From contig NZ_QWEZ01000002.1 of NCBI RefSeq assembly GCF_003864255.1, positions 620,001 to 684,000 of the forward strand: a stretch of DNA of 64,000 bases, written 5' to 3'. A model generated the notes under the pieces. The model searched no databases. It was not told where the DNA came from and worked only from the letters and a program-made list of their open reading frames with translations. Positions 44,909 through 52,970 of this stretch are shown in pieces. Source of the DNA: Aestuariirhabdus litorea (GTDB taxonomy: Bacteria > Pseudomonadota > Gammaproteobacteria > Pseudomonadales > Aestuariirhabdaceae). The stretch's first letter is position 1, and every line of letters begins with the position of its first letter. Position numbers and translations under genes: made by a program.

Positions 44909-45247
44909 ATGAAGCGGGTAAACGGGTTGGTTGGAGTTTTTTGTGCCCTGGTGCTGGTGGGTTGTGCATCCACACCCTCCTGGGAGGGTTTGAGCGAAAG
45001 CGATATCGCGGCCTGGAAATCCGCCGGGTTTACCGTGGAGAGTGCCGATCTGTGGCGCGACTATAACTTCAGCGCGGTCGAGGCCCAGAGCTGGAGCCAG
45101 CAGGGGTTTGATCCCGAAGAGGCCGCCGAGTGGAGTAAGGAATCCTTCAGCGCCGATGAGGCGAGCCGCTGGAAAGGGGCAGAGTTTGATCTCGATACGG
45201 CCATTGAGGAACGTGCCAAGGGGTTGGCCCCTATCGAATCCCAATAG
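44909..45247 (+). CDS. Small lipoprotein with W-x-x-x-G/S-F repeats
   Basis: A 112-residue lipoprotein (FCALVLVGCAST). The mature part has about five copies of a 16-18-residue unit, e.g. WKSAGFTVESADLW, WSQQGFDPEEAAEW, WSKESFSADEASRW. The helix-turn repeats centred on W and F-x-x-x-x-A resemble SHOCT- or peptidoglycan-binding-like short repeats but I cannot place them. AAGGAGG precedes the ATG; a strong terminator follows. Confidence 0.7.
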   Translation: MKRVNGLVGVFCALVLVGCASTPSWEGLSESDIAAWKSAGFTVESADLWRDYNFSAVEAQSWSQQGFDPEEAAEWSKESFSADEASRWKGAEFDLDTAIEERAKGLAPIESQ

Positions 45248-45271
45248 GGGGGCAGCGCTCCCCCACAACCT

Positions 45272-45297
45272 AAAAACCCGCCACGGCGGGTTTTTTA
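45272..45297. terminator. Bidirectional intrinsic terminator
   Basis: AAAAACCCGCC-AC-GGCGGGTTTTTT, between the W-repeat lipoprotein gene and the convergent speA, with A and T runs on the two sides of the stem. Confidence 0.92.
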
Positions 45298-45344
45298 ATG
45301 GGCGCCCTCCGGCAGGCTAGGGCAGGAGGGCGCTGGTCCGGTTG

Positions 45345-47261
45345 TTAGAGATCCTCCAGGTAGGTGTAGCCCACCAGCCCCTGCTCCAGCTCCGCCAGGA
45401 TGGAGGCCTGGTCCTCGGCCGGCACCCGGGCCGCCACCAGTTCGGCGTAGGTCTGGCGAAACTCCCTGGGGTCCAGGTGCACGTACTCGAGCATCTGCTC
45501 GACGGTGTCCCCCAGGTTGATGCTGCCGATCGTGGTTTGCCCCTGGTCGTCCATGGTTACCACCACGCTGTGGGTGTCGCCGAACAGGTTGTGCATATCC
45601 CCCAGAATCTCCTGGTAGGCGCCCACCAGGAAGAAACCGATCAGGTAGGGGGTGTTCTGCGACCAGGCCGGTACCGGCAGGGTCGATTCGATGCCCTGCC
45701 CATCCACGTAGCTGTCCACCGCGCCATCGGAGTCGCAGGTGATGTCGAGCATCACGGCGCGACGTTCGCTGCTGCGGTTGAGGCCCGACAGCGGCAGTAC
45801 CGGGAACACCTGGTCGATACCCCAGGCATCGGGCAGCGACTGGAACAGGGAAAAGTTGACGAAGAACTTGTCCGCCAGGCGCGCATTGAGCTCGTCGATC
45901 AGCGGGCGATGGAAGCGGTTTTTCGGGTCGAGTTGCTGGTGCAGTTCGTGGCTGATGCGCAGCGCGGCCTGCTCAGCCCAGGCACGCTGGGTCAGGTTGA
46001 GCACGCCGGTGGCGAACTGGCCATGGACCTCACTCAGGTCGCTCTGGATGTCGTTGTAGATCTCGATCAACGCGCGGTCGTCGATGCGTTCACTGAGCTG
46101 CTGCCAGGCATCCCACATATTGCTGAGCACCACCGGGGCGTCCGCGCCGGGATGTTCAATGGCTTCAGGCTCGTAACTCTCGGTGCCGATGACGTTGGAG
46201 ATCAGCACCGCGTGGTGGGCGGTCAGGGATCGCCCCGACTCCGACACCAGCATCGGCATCGGCTGCTCGTACTGACGGCAGATATCCCCCACCGTATGCA
46301 CAATGTTACGGGCATACTCGGCCAGGCTGTAGTTCATGGAGTTGCTGGACTGGCTGCGGGTGCCCTCGTAATCGATGGCCAGCCCGCCCCCCACGTCCAT
46401 GGTGTGCAGGTTGTTCATCCCCAACGCCCGCAGCTCACAATAGAAGCGCGCCGCTTCGCTGACGCCGGAGCGCACATCGCGGATATTGGCCATCTGCGAG
46501 CCCAGGTGGAAATGCACCAGCTGCAGGGCATCCACCTGCCCCTCCTGTTTGAGCACCTCGATCACCTGCAGCACCTGGGAGGCGGAGAGGCCGAACTTGG
46601 ATTTCTCGCCGCCGCTCGACTGCCACTTGCCCTTACCCTGGGAAGCCAGTCGCACGCGCAGGCCGAGGCGCGGGGTGACCCCCATCTCGCGGGCTTCGGC
46701 GAGCACCATCGCCAGCTCGGAAAACTTCTCCAGCACGATATGCACCTTGTGGCCGAGGCGTTCGCCGATCAGCGCCAGGCGAATGTACTCACGATCCTTG
46801 TAGCCGTTGCAGACAATAATGGAGCTGGCCTTCTGGGCCAGGGCGAGCACCGCCAGCAACTCCGCCTTGCTGCCCGCCTCCAGGCCAAGCTGCTTCCTGG
46901 AGATCTCCGCCTGGCTGGCAAGGATCTCGTCCACTACCTCGCGCTGCTGGTTGACCTTGATCGGATAGACCAGCAGGTAGTTGGACTCGTAGCCGTAGCC
47001 CTCGATCGCTTCGTTAAAGGCGTTGCACAGGCTGTGTACCCGGTGGTGCAGGATTTGCGGAAAACGCACCAGGATCGGCAGGGTTAGACCCTGCTTCTGG
47101 ATACCTTCACAGATACTGGCCAGCGGCACCTGCAGCTGTGGTGATTTGGGGTGCGGCGATACGGTCACATCGCCATTATCGTCGATGCCAAAGAAGCCCT
47201 GGCTCCAGTGGCGAACGTTGTATTTAGCGCGGGCACGCTCGAGGGATAGTTGAGATTCCAT
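45345..47261 (-). CDS. speA: Biosynthetic arginine decarboxylase
   Basis: A 638-residue fold-type III PLP decarboxylase of full SpeA length. The PLP lysine is in [48 protein letters not shown] and the CDSDG active-site motif ([10 protein letters not shown]) are intact. It makes agmatine from arginine as the first step to putrescine. Long leader-free upstream gap; no agmatinase gene is adjacent. Confidence 0.95.
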   Translation of the reverse strand: MESQLSLERARAKYNVRHWSQGFFGIDDNGDVTVSPHPKSPQLQVPLASICEGIQKQGLTLPILVRFPQILHHRVHSLCNAFNEAIEGYGYESNYLLVYPIKVNQQREVVDEILASQAEISRKQLGLEAGSKAELLAVLALAQKASSIIVCNGYKDREYIRLALIGERLGHKVHIVLEKFSELAMVLAEAREMGVTPRLGLRVRLASQGKGKWQSSGGEKSKFGLSASQVLQVIEVLKQEGQVDALQLVHFHLGSQMANIRDVRSGVSEAARFYCELRALGMNNLHTMDVGGGLAIDYEGTRSQSSNSMNYSLAEYARNIVHTVGDICRQYEQPMPMLVSESGRSLTAHHAVLISNVIGTESYEPEAIEHPGADAPVVLSNMWDAWQQLSERIDDRALIEIYNDIQSDLSEVHGQFATGVLNLTQRAWAEQAALRISHELHQQLDPKNRFHRPLIDELNARLADKFFVNFSLFQSLPDAWGIDQVFPVLPLSGLNRSSERRAVMLDITCDSDGAVDSYVDGQGIESTLPVPAWSQNTPYLIGFFLVGAYQEILGDMHNLFGDTHSVVVTMDDQGQTTIGSINLGDTVEQMLEYVHLDPREFRQTYAELVAARVPAEDQASILAELEQGLVGYTYLEDL

Positions 47262-47491
47262 TGCGACACTCTAGGAAAAGTGCAGTTGTAACCCGGAGGA
47301 CTCCGGAGTTCCGTCAGGAGAAGGGTGGCTGGTGGGCTGGGATCGCCCTGACGGCTGCAGTTGAAGATAAAAGGTTAAAACTGTCAAACAGAAAATTGTT
47401 ACCTTGTTGCACAGGGATAGTTACACCAGCATAGCGCAGCCCTGGCGTTCCTGCCGGTGGCTCGGCTCGCCCCAACGTTGCAGGCTCGCAC

Positions 47492-47522
47492 AATAAAAAG
47501 GGCGGACCCCAAGGCCCGCCCC
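47492..47522 (-). terminator. Intrinsic terminator of the Hsp20 gene
   Basis: On the minus strand GGGCGGG...CCGCCCTTTTTATT lies just past the hsp20 stop codon and is a clear Rho-independent terminator. The rest of the 279-base gap to speA holds only the speA promoter region. Confidence 0.82.
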
Positions 47523-47541
47523 GGATACTGCCTGAGTCCCA

Positions 47542-48072
47542 CTAGGAGGACTGAATGTCGATCTTGCGGCAGGTGCTGTCGGATTCGCCCCGTTTGGCGA
47601 TGGTGAGGGTCAGCACCCCCTTGTCGACCTTGGCGTTGAGCTGCGCCGGATCCGCGTTGGCGGGCAGCGTGAGAACCCGCCGGAACGCGCCGTAGCTGCG
47701 CTCAATACAATGCATATTGTCTTTTTCTTCATTTTTCTCCTGCTTCTTCTCTCCGGTGATGGTGAGCAGGTTGCCATCGAGAGCGATATTCAGGTCATCC
47801 TTGTCGACGCCAGCCACCTCAACGGTGATGGTGTAGGTCTCCGGGGATTCGCTGATATCCAGTTTGGGCTTGAGCATAACCTCCTTCATTTCGGGAAAAT
47901 CGCGTGCGCCGAAAGGCCTCAGGCCAAAACCGCTAAAAGCACCTTCGAACAGGCGATCCATTTCGTTATGCAGTTGGGTCAACGGATGCTGTGAATACTG
48001 GCGTTCGACAGGAACCGATTGGGGTTGTTCGTTGCTGAACCAGTTCCACGGCAGTGCTTTTTGCCATTCCAT
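47542..48072 (-). CDS. Hsp20/alpha-crystallin small heat shock protein
   Basis: A 176-residue small heat-shock protein: alpha-crystallin domain about residues 68-165 with LDISESPETYTITVEVAG, DLNIALDGNLLTITGEKKQE, IERSYGAFRRVLTLP and the A-x-x-x-n-G-V-L motif KVDKGVLTLTIAKR. The N-terminal region has LTQLHNEMDRLFEGAFSGFG, typical of the class. ATP-independent holdase. Upstream lies an interrupted palindrome. Confidence 0.92.
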   Translation of the reverse strand: MEWQKALPWNWFSNEQPQSVPVERQYSQHPLTQLHNEMDRLFEGAFSGFGLRPFGARDFPEMKEVMLKPKLDISESPETYTITVEVAGVDKDDLNIALDGNLLTITGEKKQEKNEEKDNMHCIERSYGAFRRVLTLPANADPAQLNAKVDKGVLTLTIAKRGESDSTCRKIDIQSS

Positions 48073-48403
48073 GATTGCCTCCTCTAATCGTGTTAATGAA
48101 TCGAGACTGCATTGTTTACTATGTGATCAATGACGCTAAATTCAAGGTTTCTGGGCAGAAAAAACAGGCTTTGATGACCACCGTCAACGCTTCACTAGTG
48201 AACAAATCAGGTGGTCATGAGGGGCGGTTTTTTATAAAGGAGAGCGCTTAAAAAGAGAAATAGGGGCAAGATGAATCTTGCCCCTGAAAGGGGGATAGAA
48301 TGGAGAGACCACTGCTGGGAACGGGGGGCAAAACTGATAGAGTAAACCTTGCTTTTTTCACAATCGGGCTGCTTTGCAGCGCACACCTACCGGTGCCCTC
48401 TCG
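48073..48403. other. Hsp20 upstream region with nested palindromes and a second hairpin
   Basis: Between Hsp20 and the GST gene (divergent). ATGACCACC at 48174-48182 pairs with GGTGGTCAT at 48210-48218, and the perfect 12-base palindrome TTCACTAGTGAA lies between them at 48191-48202. A second hairpin, GGGGCAAG-ATGAAT-CTTGCCCC, is at 48263-48284, followed on the minus strand by a T-rich run. These could be operator and terminator elements; no gene is seen. Confidence 0.5.
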
Positions 48404-49069
48404 ATGATGCACACCAGACTCCCCATCCTCTATAGCTTCCGGCGCTGCCCCTATGCCATGCGGGCGCGGTTGGCGCTGGCCGCCAGCGGCCAGGCGGTGG
48501 AGCTGCGGGAGGTGGTGTTAAGGGACAAGCCCGAGGCGCTGAGGGTGATCTCCCCCAAGGCGACGGTGCCGGTCCTGCAGCTGGCGGATGGCCGCGTGCT
48601 GGAGGAGAGCCTCGATATCATGCGCTGGGCCCTGGGGTGCAGCGACCCCGAGGGCTGGCTTCCGGAGCCGATGCGGGCCAGCGAAGTAGATGGGCTGATC
48701 GCCCGTAACGACAGGGAGTTCAAGCCCTGGCTGGACCGCTACAAATACGCCGACCGCTACCCCGAGCGCAGCGCCTCCGATTACCGGGCCGAGGGCGAGC
48801 GTTTCCTCACCGGGCTGGAGCAGCGGCTGTCGGCCCGGGCGGCGCTGGCAGGCGCCGGTTGGGGGCTGGCGGATGCGGCGATCCTCCCCTTTGTGCGCCA
48901 GTTTGCCCTGGTCGACCGCCCCTGGTTCGACCAGGCCCCCTATCCCGCCCTCAGGCACTGGCTGGATCAGGGGATCGCCTCCCGCCGATTCCAGTCCATC
49001 ATGACCAAGTATCCCCCCTGGCGAGAGGGTGACGCCCCGACCCTGTTTGCCCCAGTGCACAAGGGCTAA
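48404..49069 (+). CDS. Glutathione S-transferase family protein
   Basis: About 221 residues: N-terminal thioredoxin-like domain with the redox-type CPYAMRARLALAASGQ and the cis-proline/glutathione motif KATVPVLQLADGRVLEES, then an all-helical C-terminal domain with LADAAILPFVRQFA. Closest in style to the YfcF/glutaredoxin-like GSTs. Start chosen at ATG 48404, an adjacent ATG is equally possible. Substrate unknown. Confidence 0.87.
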   Translation: MMHTRLPILYSFRRCPYAMRARLALAASGQAVELREVVLRDKPEALRVISPKATVPVLQLADGRVLEESLDIMRWALGCSDPEGWLPEPMRASEVDGLIARNDREFKPWLDRYKYADRYPERSASDYRAEGERFLTGLEQRLSARAALAGAGWGLADAAILPFVRQFALVDRPWFDQAPYPALRHWLDQGIASRRFQSIMTKYPPWREGDAPTLFAPVHKG

Positions 49070-49131
49070 CAGGGGAATCGCAAAGCACTGGACGAGACCC
49101 AAGCGGATCAGTATCATAGCCCGCCTGTTGC

Positions 49132-49208
<77 letters not shown>

Positions 49209-49217
49209 TATAAATCA

Positions 49218-49252
49218 ACGGCTTAGCGAATTTCGCTGGGCCGTTTTTTTTT
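49218..49252 (+). terminator. Intrinsic terminator of tRNA-Arg
   Basis: ACGGC...GCCGT with an inner TAGCGA/TCGCT stem, followed by a nine-base T run, directly after the tRNA. Confidence 0.85.
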
Positions 49253-49374
49253 GCCTGTGCCCAAGTTGTGCCCACTCTGTGCCCGGATTTCGATGCCACA
49301 GGGAGAGGCGGTTTTGAAATGACCATTGCCCCGTATTTGGCCTTTGCAGGGCATGGGCACAGAGCCATTAAAGC

Positions 49375-49575
49375 CTACTGAACCCGTTCAAGCAGTTCAC
49401 CCACCTCACAATCGAACAGATCGCACAGCTTTTCTATCGCCTCCAGGTCGATACGCTGGGCCGTTTCCTTGTAAAGCAGGGTCACGGTATTGCGGTTGAG
49501 TCCGGTCTCGCGTGCGACATACACAATCTTCATTTTTCGTTCGCCCATCAGTCGGGCCGGGTGGCAGTTGATCAC
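49375..49575 (-). CDS. Small XRE/Cro-type HTH regulator
   Basis: A 66-residue helix-turn-helix protein (LMGERKMKIVYVARETGL, NRNTVTLLYKETAQRIDL, EAIEKLCDLFDCEVGELLE), the YozG-like short Cro/C1 family often found on mobile elements and in toxin-antitoxin units. Single-domain repressor; no toxin beside it. Confidence 0.86.
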   Translation of the reverse strand: MINCHPARLMGERKMKIVYVARETGLNRNTVTLLYKETAQRIDLEAIEKLCDLFDCEVGELLERVQ

Positions 49576-49625
49576 GCCGCAAATTCTCCAAAATGAAAAA
49601 CATCCTCATAAAGCAGGTAGACCTG

Positions 49626-49868
49626 TTAGAGGACCTTAGCCGCTATCCCCAGCACATAGCCGATGGAAGCGGCGAACACCGCCAACGAAAGAAAAAGGAG
49701 CAAAACCAGCAGGGCCAGTTTGCGTGCGCAGGCAGCGGTCGCGGGTTGGCGAAGCGCGCCATACCAGCGTGCCAGCCCGTCGGCCGCCAGCATCAAAATG
49801 CCGCAAACAGTGAAGACCATCAGGATGCCGCTAAATAGGAGTAGGGATGAAAGGGTGGAAAAGCTCAT
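49626..49868 (-). CDS. Small two-helix membrane protein
   Basis: About 80 residues from ATG 49868: two hydrophobic helices (LLLFSGILMVFTVCGILMLA and LALLVLLLFLSLAVFAASIG) joined by a short basic loop. No family recognised. It lies 50 bases upstream of the XRE gene on the same strand and may form a unit with it. Confidence 0.55.
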   Translation of the reverse strand: MSFSTLSSLLLFSGILMVFTVCGILMLAADGLARWYGALRQPATAACARKLALLVLLLFLSLAVFAASIGYVLGIAAKVL

Positions 49869-50075
49869 GGTAATGCCTCGTGAGTGAAGGGTCGATCTCA
49901 GGAGTGTAAGGCGGTTTTGTCGTGAGAGAAGGGCAGTAGGGTGGTCAGGAAAATGAGTGCCCCTCAGTACGATGAATCGGTTCATCAGCGATTGGTGCTG
50001 ATGCTGGGTAAGGTCGACAGCAAGCGCGCGTTATGGCCTTATCATAAGCAAGATCTAGGCAACAGGACTTAAGGC

Positions 50076-50528
50076 ATGGCTTGCACAGTTTTTATCGATA
50101 TGGACGATACGCTATGTGATTATCGGGGAGCATTTGAGCGTGACTCTAAAGCCAATCCAGAGATTGAATACCCACAATCTCAATTTGGTTTTTTCGAATC
50201 CCTGCACCCGATCGACAACGCACTGCCTGTCGTCCAGTGGCTCCAGGATGATCCCCGCTTTGAGCCTTATATCCTCACTGCCCCTTCGATTCGAAACCCC
50301 TGGTGTTACACGGGCAAACGGATTTGGGTCGAAAATCACCTGGGTCTTGATTTTTGTAACCGACTAATCATCTGCGCGCATAAAAACCTGTTGATCGGAG
50401 ACTATCTGATCGATGATTACGATACAGGCAAAGGCCAGGAGTTATTTCGTGGAGAACTCGCTCACTTTGGCAGTAGTCGCTTTCCGTCTTGGGACGCAGT
50501 CAAAAGCTATCTAAACCAATCCGTTTAA
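50076..50528 (+). CDS. 5'(3')-deoxyribonucleotidase-like HAD phosphatase (NT5C family)
   Basis: A 150-residue HAD-fold nucleotidase: FIDMDDTLCDYRGAF carries the DxDxT nucleophile, YILTAPSIRNPWCYTGKRIW the second motif and LLIGDYLIDDYDTGKG the metal-binding aspartates, as in the NT5C family. It dephosphorylates dNMPs or related phosphates. The first 74 bases around the start recur in damaged form at 60673-60746. Confidence 0.88.
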   Translation: MACTVFIDMDDTLCDYRGAFERDSKANPEIEYPQSQFGFFESLHPIDNALPVVQWLQDDPRFEPYILTAPSIRNPWCYTGKRIWVENHLGLDFCNRLIICAHKNLLIGDYLIDDYDTGKGQELFRGELAHFGSSRFPSWDAVKSYLNQSV

Positions 50529-51058
50529 CTACGGAAAAAGTAGACCGGTCTCGCTCGGCAATGCTTTTTCTGTGGAGGGAGTTTGTTGAGTTTCCGCAGA
50601 TGCCTGCGCAGCACTAGCTTTAGCGCCAACCTCGGGTCCGTCGGTGCCCCGATCTGGTGACGCATCATGGGCTAGCTGGAGGGAGAGTAGGCTGGCCAGG
50701 GCCTGTTTTGAAAACGAAGGTAACTGCTGGCCGCCAGCTGGCCTGTGGTGAACTGGATGGTTTTGCGCACCTCGTCAAGATAGTCGTCCATTAAGGTGTT
50801 GCGACGCGCCGGGCGCCGGTAAGCCACTGAGATTAGGCACAACAACCGTCGAATTTTATGAAAACTCTTAAATTGAGTGCGAAAGTAGGCTGGGCCCACC
50901 ACTGTTTGATGGAGGCTCAAAACCAGCACTCAGCCAAATAACAACGGTCTTTTTAGGCGGTGTACAGCCGGAGGTGTATCTAGGCCATTTGTCACTAGCT
51001 GAGCCTCCCCCCGCACTGGGCGCTTGCGGAAAGGGCCTCCTGCTGTCCTCACTCTTTC
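50529..51058. other. Gene-poor gap before the LysR gene
   Basis: This 530-base stretch holds no convincing gene. A minus-strand frame around 50672-50929 has protein-like ISVAYRRPARRNTLMDDYLD and DEVRKTIQFTTGQL, which could be the tail of a lost gene, perhaps a regulator, but no start context or family match supports it. Confidence 0.4.
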
Positions 51059-51967
51059 TCACTCCCAGCCCATCTGCGTCCTCAGTTCATCAATCACTTG
51101 ATGCATCAGTCGCAACACCTCGCGACTACTACGGCTTAGCGGTCGGTGGGTGGTACTGGTGAGAATCGCCTGTCGGGTTAACACGGGGTTAATGATCTGG
51201 CTAGCCGAGACCAGCCCCGCCTGACGTTCATGGAATACCGCACGGGCGCTGAGCACCGAGTAACAGCCGCACTGCTGGATGACATCCTTTTGGGTGCTCA
51301 ACGAGTCGGCTTCCAGAATTACATTCAGCTTAATGTCCAGGCGGTTGGCGGTTTCATCCACTAGCAATCGCAGCCCATTGGGGCTAACGGGCAAGACCAG
51401 CGGCAAGCCGACCAATTTATGGAAATCGATCTGCTCGGGGACCGGCTTTTCGGAGGGGGGACCCACCAGCATCAGCCCTGAATTAAGCAGCACCTCCTCC
51501 TGCTGAGGGCGGGTAGCCCGATAACGGCTCAAGATCCCAATATCGATGAAACCAGAAGCCAGCCATTCATCGATTTTGTCGCTGAATCCCTCGTAGATTC
51601 GCAGACGCACCCCGGGGTATTGGGCTCTGACGACCTCGAACAAGCGCGCGGCAAGGTGTTGCGTCATGGACGGCAACACACCCAGCACAACGGTTCCGGT
51701 CGGTGATTTCCCTTGCTCACGGATGTCGGTCACCATCTCATCCGCATGGGCAACCAGGTTTCTCGCCAGGGGCAGTACGGTTTTGCCAAAGTCCGTCACC
51801 TCGACGCCCCTGCCCGTTCGGTAGAACAGAGAACCGCCAAACTCATCCTCCAGACTGCCGATGGCCCGGCTCAAGGTCGGCTGGGTAACCCCCAGCGCTA
51901 TAGCCGCCTTGGTCAGGCTCCCCATCTCACATACCCGCAAGAAAATTTTAAGCGACTTAAGGTCCAT
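51059..51967 (-). CDS. LysR-type regulator of the acyl-CoA catabolic operon
   Basis: A 302-residue LysR regulator: SLKIFLRVCEMGSLTKAAIA, GVTQPTLSRAIGSLEDEFGG in the HTH, then an effector domain with TGTVVLGVLPSMTQHLAARL. It is divergent from the first crotonase gene across 142 bases, so it most likely activates that operon in response to its substrate or CoA ester. Similar in style to GbpR/PcaQ-like regulators of aromatic catabolism. Confidence 0.88.
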   Translation of the reverse strand: MDLKSLKIFLRVCEMGSLTKAAIALGVTQPTLSRAIGSLEDEFGGSLFYRTGRGVEVTDFGKTVLPLARNLVAHADEMVTDIREQGKSPTGTVVLGVLPSMTQHLAARLFEVVRAQYPGVRLRIYEGFSDKIDEWLASGFIDIGILSRYRATRPQQEEVLLNSGLMLVGPPSEKPVPEQIDFHKLVGLPLVLPVSPNGLRLLVDETANRLDIKLNVILEADSLSTQKDVIQQCGCYSVLSARAVFHERQAGLVSASQIINPVLTRQAILTSTTHRPLSRSSREVLRLMHQVIDELRTQMGWE

Positions 51968-52109
51968 GGCTTCCGGTATTCGCTATACGCATATTTGCTA
52001 TTTAACTTATGCAGTTCACAAATATCAATAGGGGCTGCATAGTCGCTGAAGGCTGATCGGTATCCGCCTTTCTTATAACAACAAGCGCCAACGCTAACAG
52101 GATCTACCC
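51968..52109. promoter_or_regulatory. Divergent LysR/operon promoter region
   Basis: These 142 bases separate the divergent LysR and crotonase genes. The part nearest the regulator is AT-rich (ATACGCATATTTGCTATTT) and includes ATATTTGCTATTTAACTTAT. A LysR operator is expected here on context; no unambiguous T-N11-A palindrome was picked by eye. Confidence 0.5.
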
Positions 52110-52892
52110 ATGCAACCATCGATTGCGATCGAAAAACAGTCCGGCATTGCCATCCTTACTCTATGCCGACCTGATGTGATGAATGCAGTCAACAGCACTA
52201 TGCGTGACGAGCTGATCCGCTCGTTCCACCAGCTTGATCAGGACGAAGACGTTAGGGCGATCGTGGTGACCGGCGCAGGGGAGCGAGCCTTCTGCGCCGG
52301 GCAGGATCTGGACGAGGCCCTGGCTTTTCGCACCCATGAGGTTAAGGGGTGGATGCAGCACCAGTGCTCAATGCTGTCCGCTATTCGCGACTGCGATAAA
52401 CCGGTTGTGACCGCCTTTAACGGCGTCGCCACCGGGGTGGGCTTCCAGATTGGCCTGGTATCCGACTACCGCATTACCAGCCCAGACACCCGTCTGGGAC
52501 AGCCTGAAGTCCGCGTTGGCTTAGCCAGCATACTCGGATCCTATCTCATGAGTCAGTTTCTCGGCCATGGCCACAACCAGGCGCTGTCATTGGGCGGAGC
52601 ACTGATCGACGGGCAGCGTGCCTACGAGCTGGGGCTGGTTAGCCGATTGGTTGCAAGGGATGAGGTCGTGGCAGCGGCCATCGAAACAGCGCAGGAGTAT
52701 GCAGCCCTCCCCGCCAATGCCATTCGTCTTACCAAACAGCGGTTTCGCGTCCTCAGCCAGGCCAGCTTTGAGGATGCATGCAGGGCCGTCGCGGAGTACC
52801 AGACAGCGTGCTATGAAGGCGGCGAGCCCCAGGCCAGGATGGGCGCGTTTGTCGCCAAACGCACGGGGACAAAATCAGTAGCAAAGGGGTAG
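52110..52892 (+). CDS. Enoyl-CoA hydratase/isomerase family protein, first
   Basis: A 260-residue crotonase: oxyanion-hole segments GERAFCAGQDL and AFNGVATGVGFQIGLVSDYR, then RLGQPEVRVGLASILGS. One of the two classic hydratase glutamates is replaced (GFQ where hydratases have CE) while the second (GQPE) is kept. The same one-acid pattern occurs in side-chain-cleaving hydroxycinnamoyl-CoA hydratase-lyases, but other crotonases share it. First gene of the catabolic operon. Confidence 0.86.
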   Translation: MQPSIAIEKQSGIAILTLCRPDVMNAVNSTMRDELIRSFHQLDQDEDVRAIVVTGAGERAFCAGQDLDEALAFRTHEVKGWMQHQCSMLSAIRDCDKPVVTAFNGVATGVGFQIGLVSDYRITSPDTRLGQPEVRVGLASILGSYLMSQFLGHGHNQALSLGGALIDGQRAYELGLVSRLVARDEVVAAAIETAQEYAALPANAIRLTKQRFRVLSQASFEDACRAVAEYQTACYEGGEPQARMGAFVAKRTGTKSVAKG

Positions 52893-52970
52893 CTGTCTCA
52901 GCAACGCCACGACGTACCGAGGTCGCAGCCAACCCAAAGCGTCCGGTTAAAAATAACAACGAGACCATTT

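Noticed and set aside
45342-47087. 581-residue plus-strand frame opposite speA
   Set aside because: SpeA is full length with intact PLP and CDSDG motifs; the opposite frame is a histidine/glutamine-rich shadow.
49256-49284. TGTGCCC repeated three times after the tRNA, considered as a CRISPR or att site
   Set aside because: Spacing is irregular, there are only three short copies and no integrase or matching att copy was found in the window.
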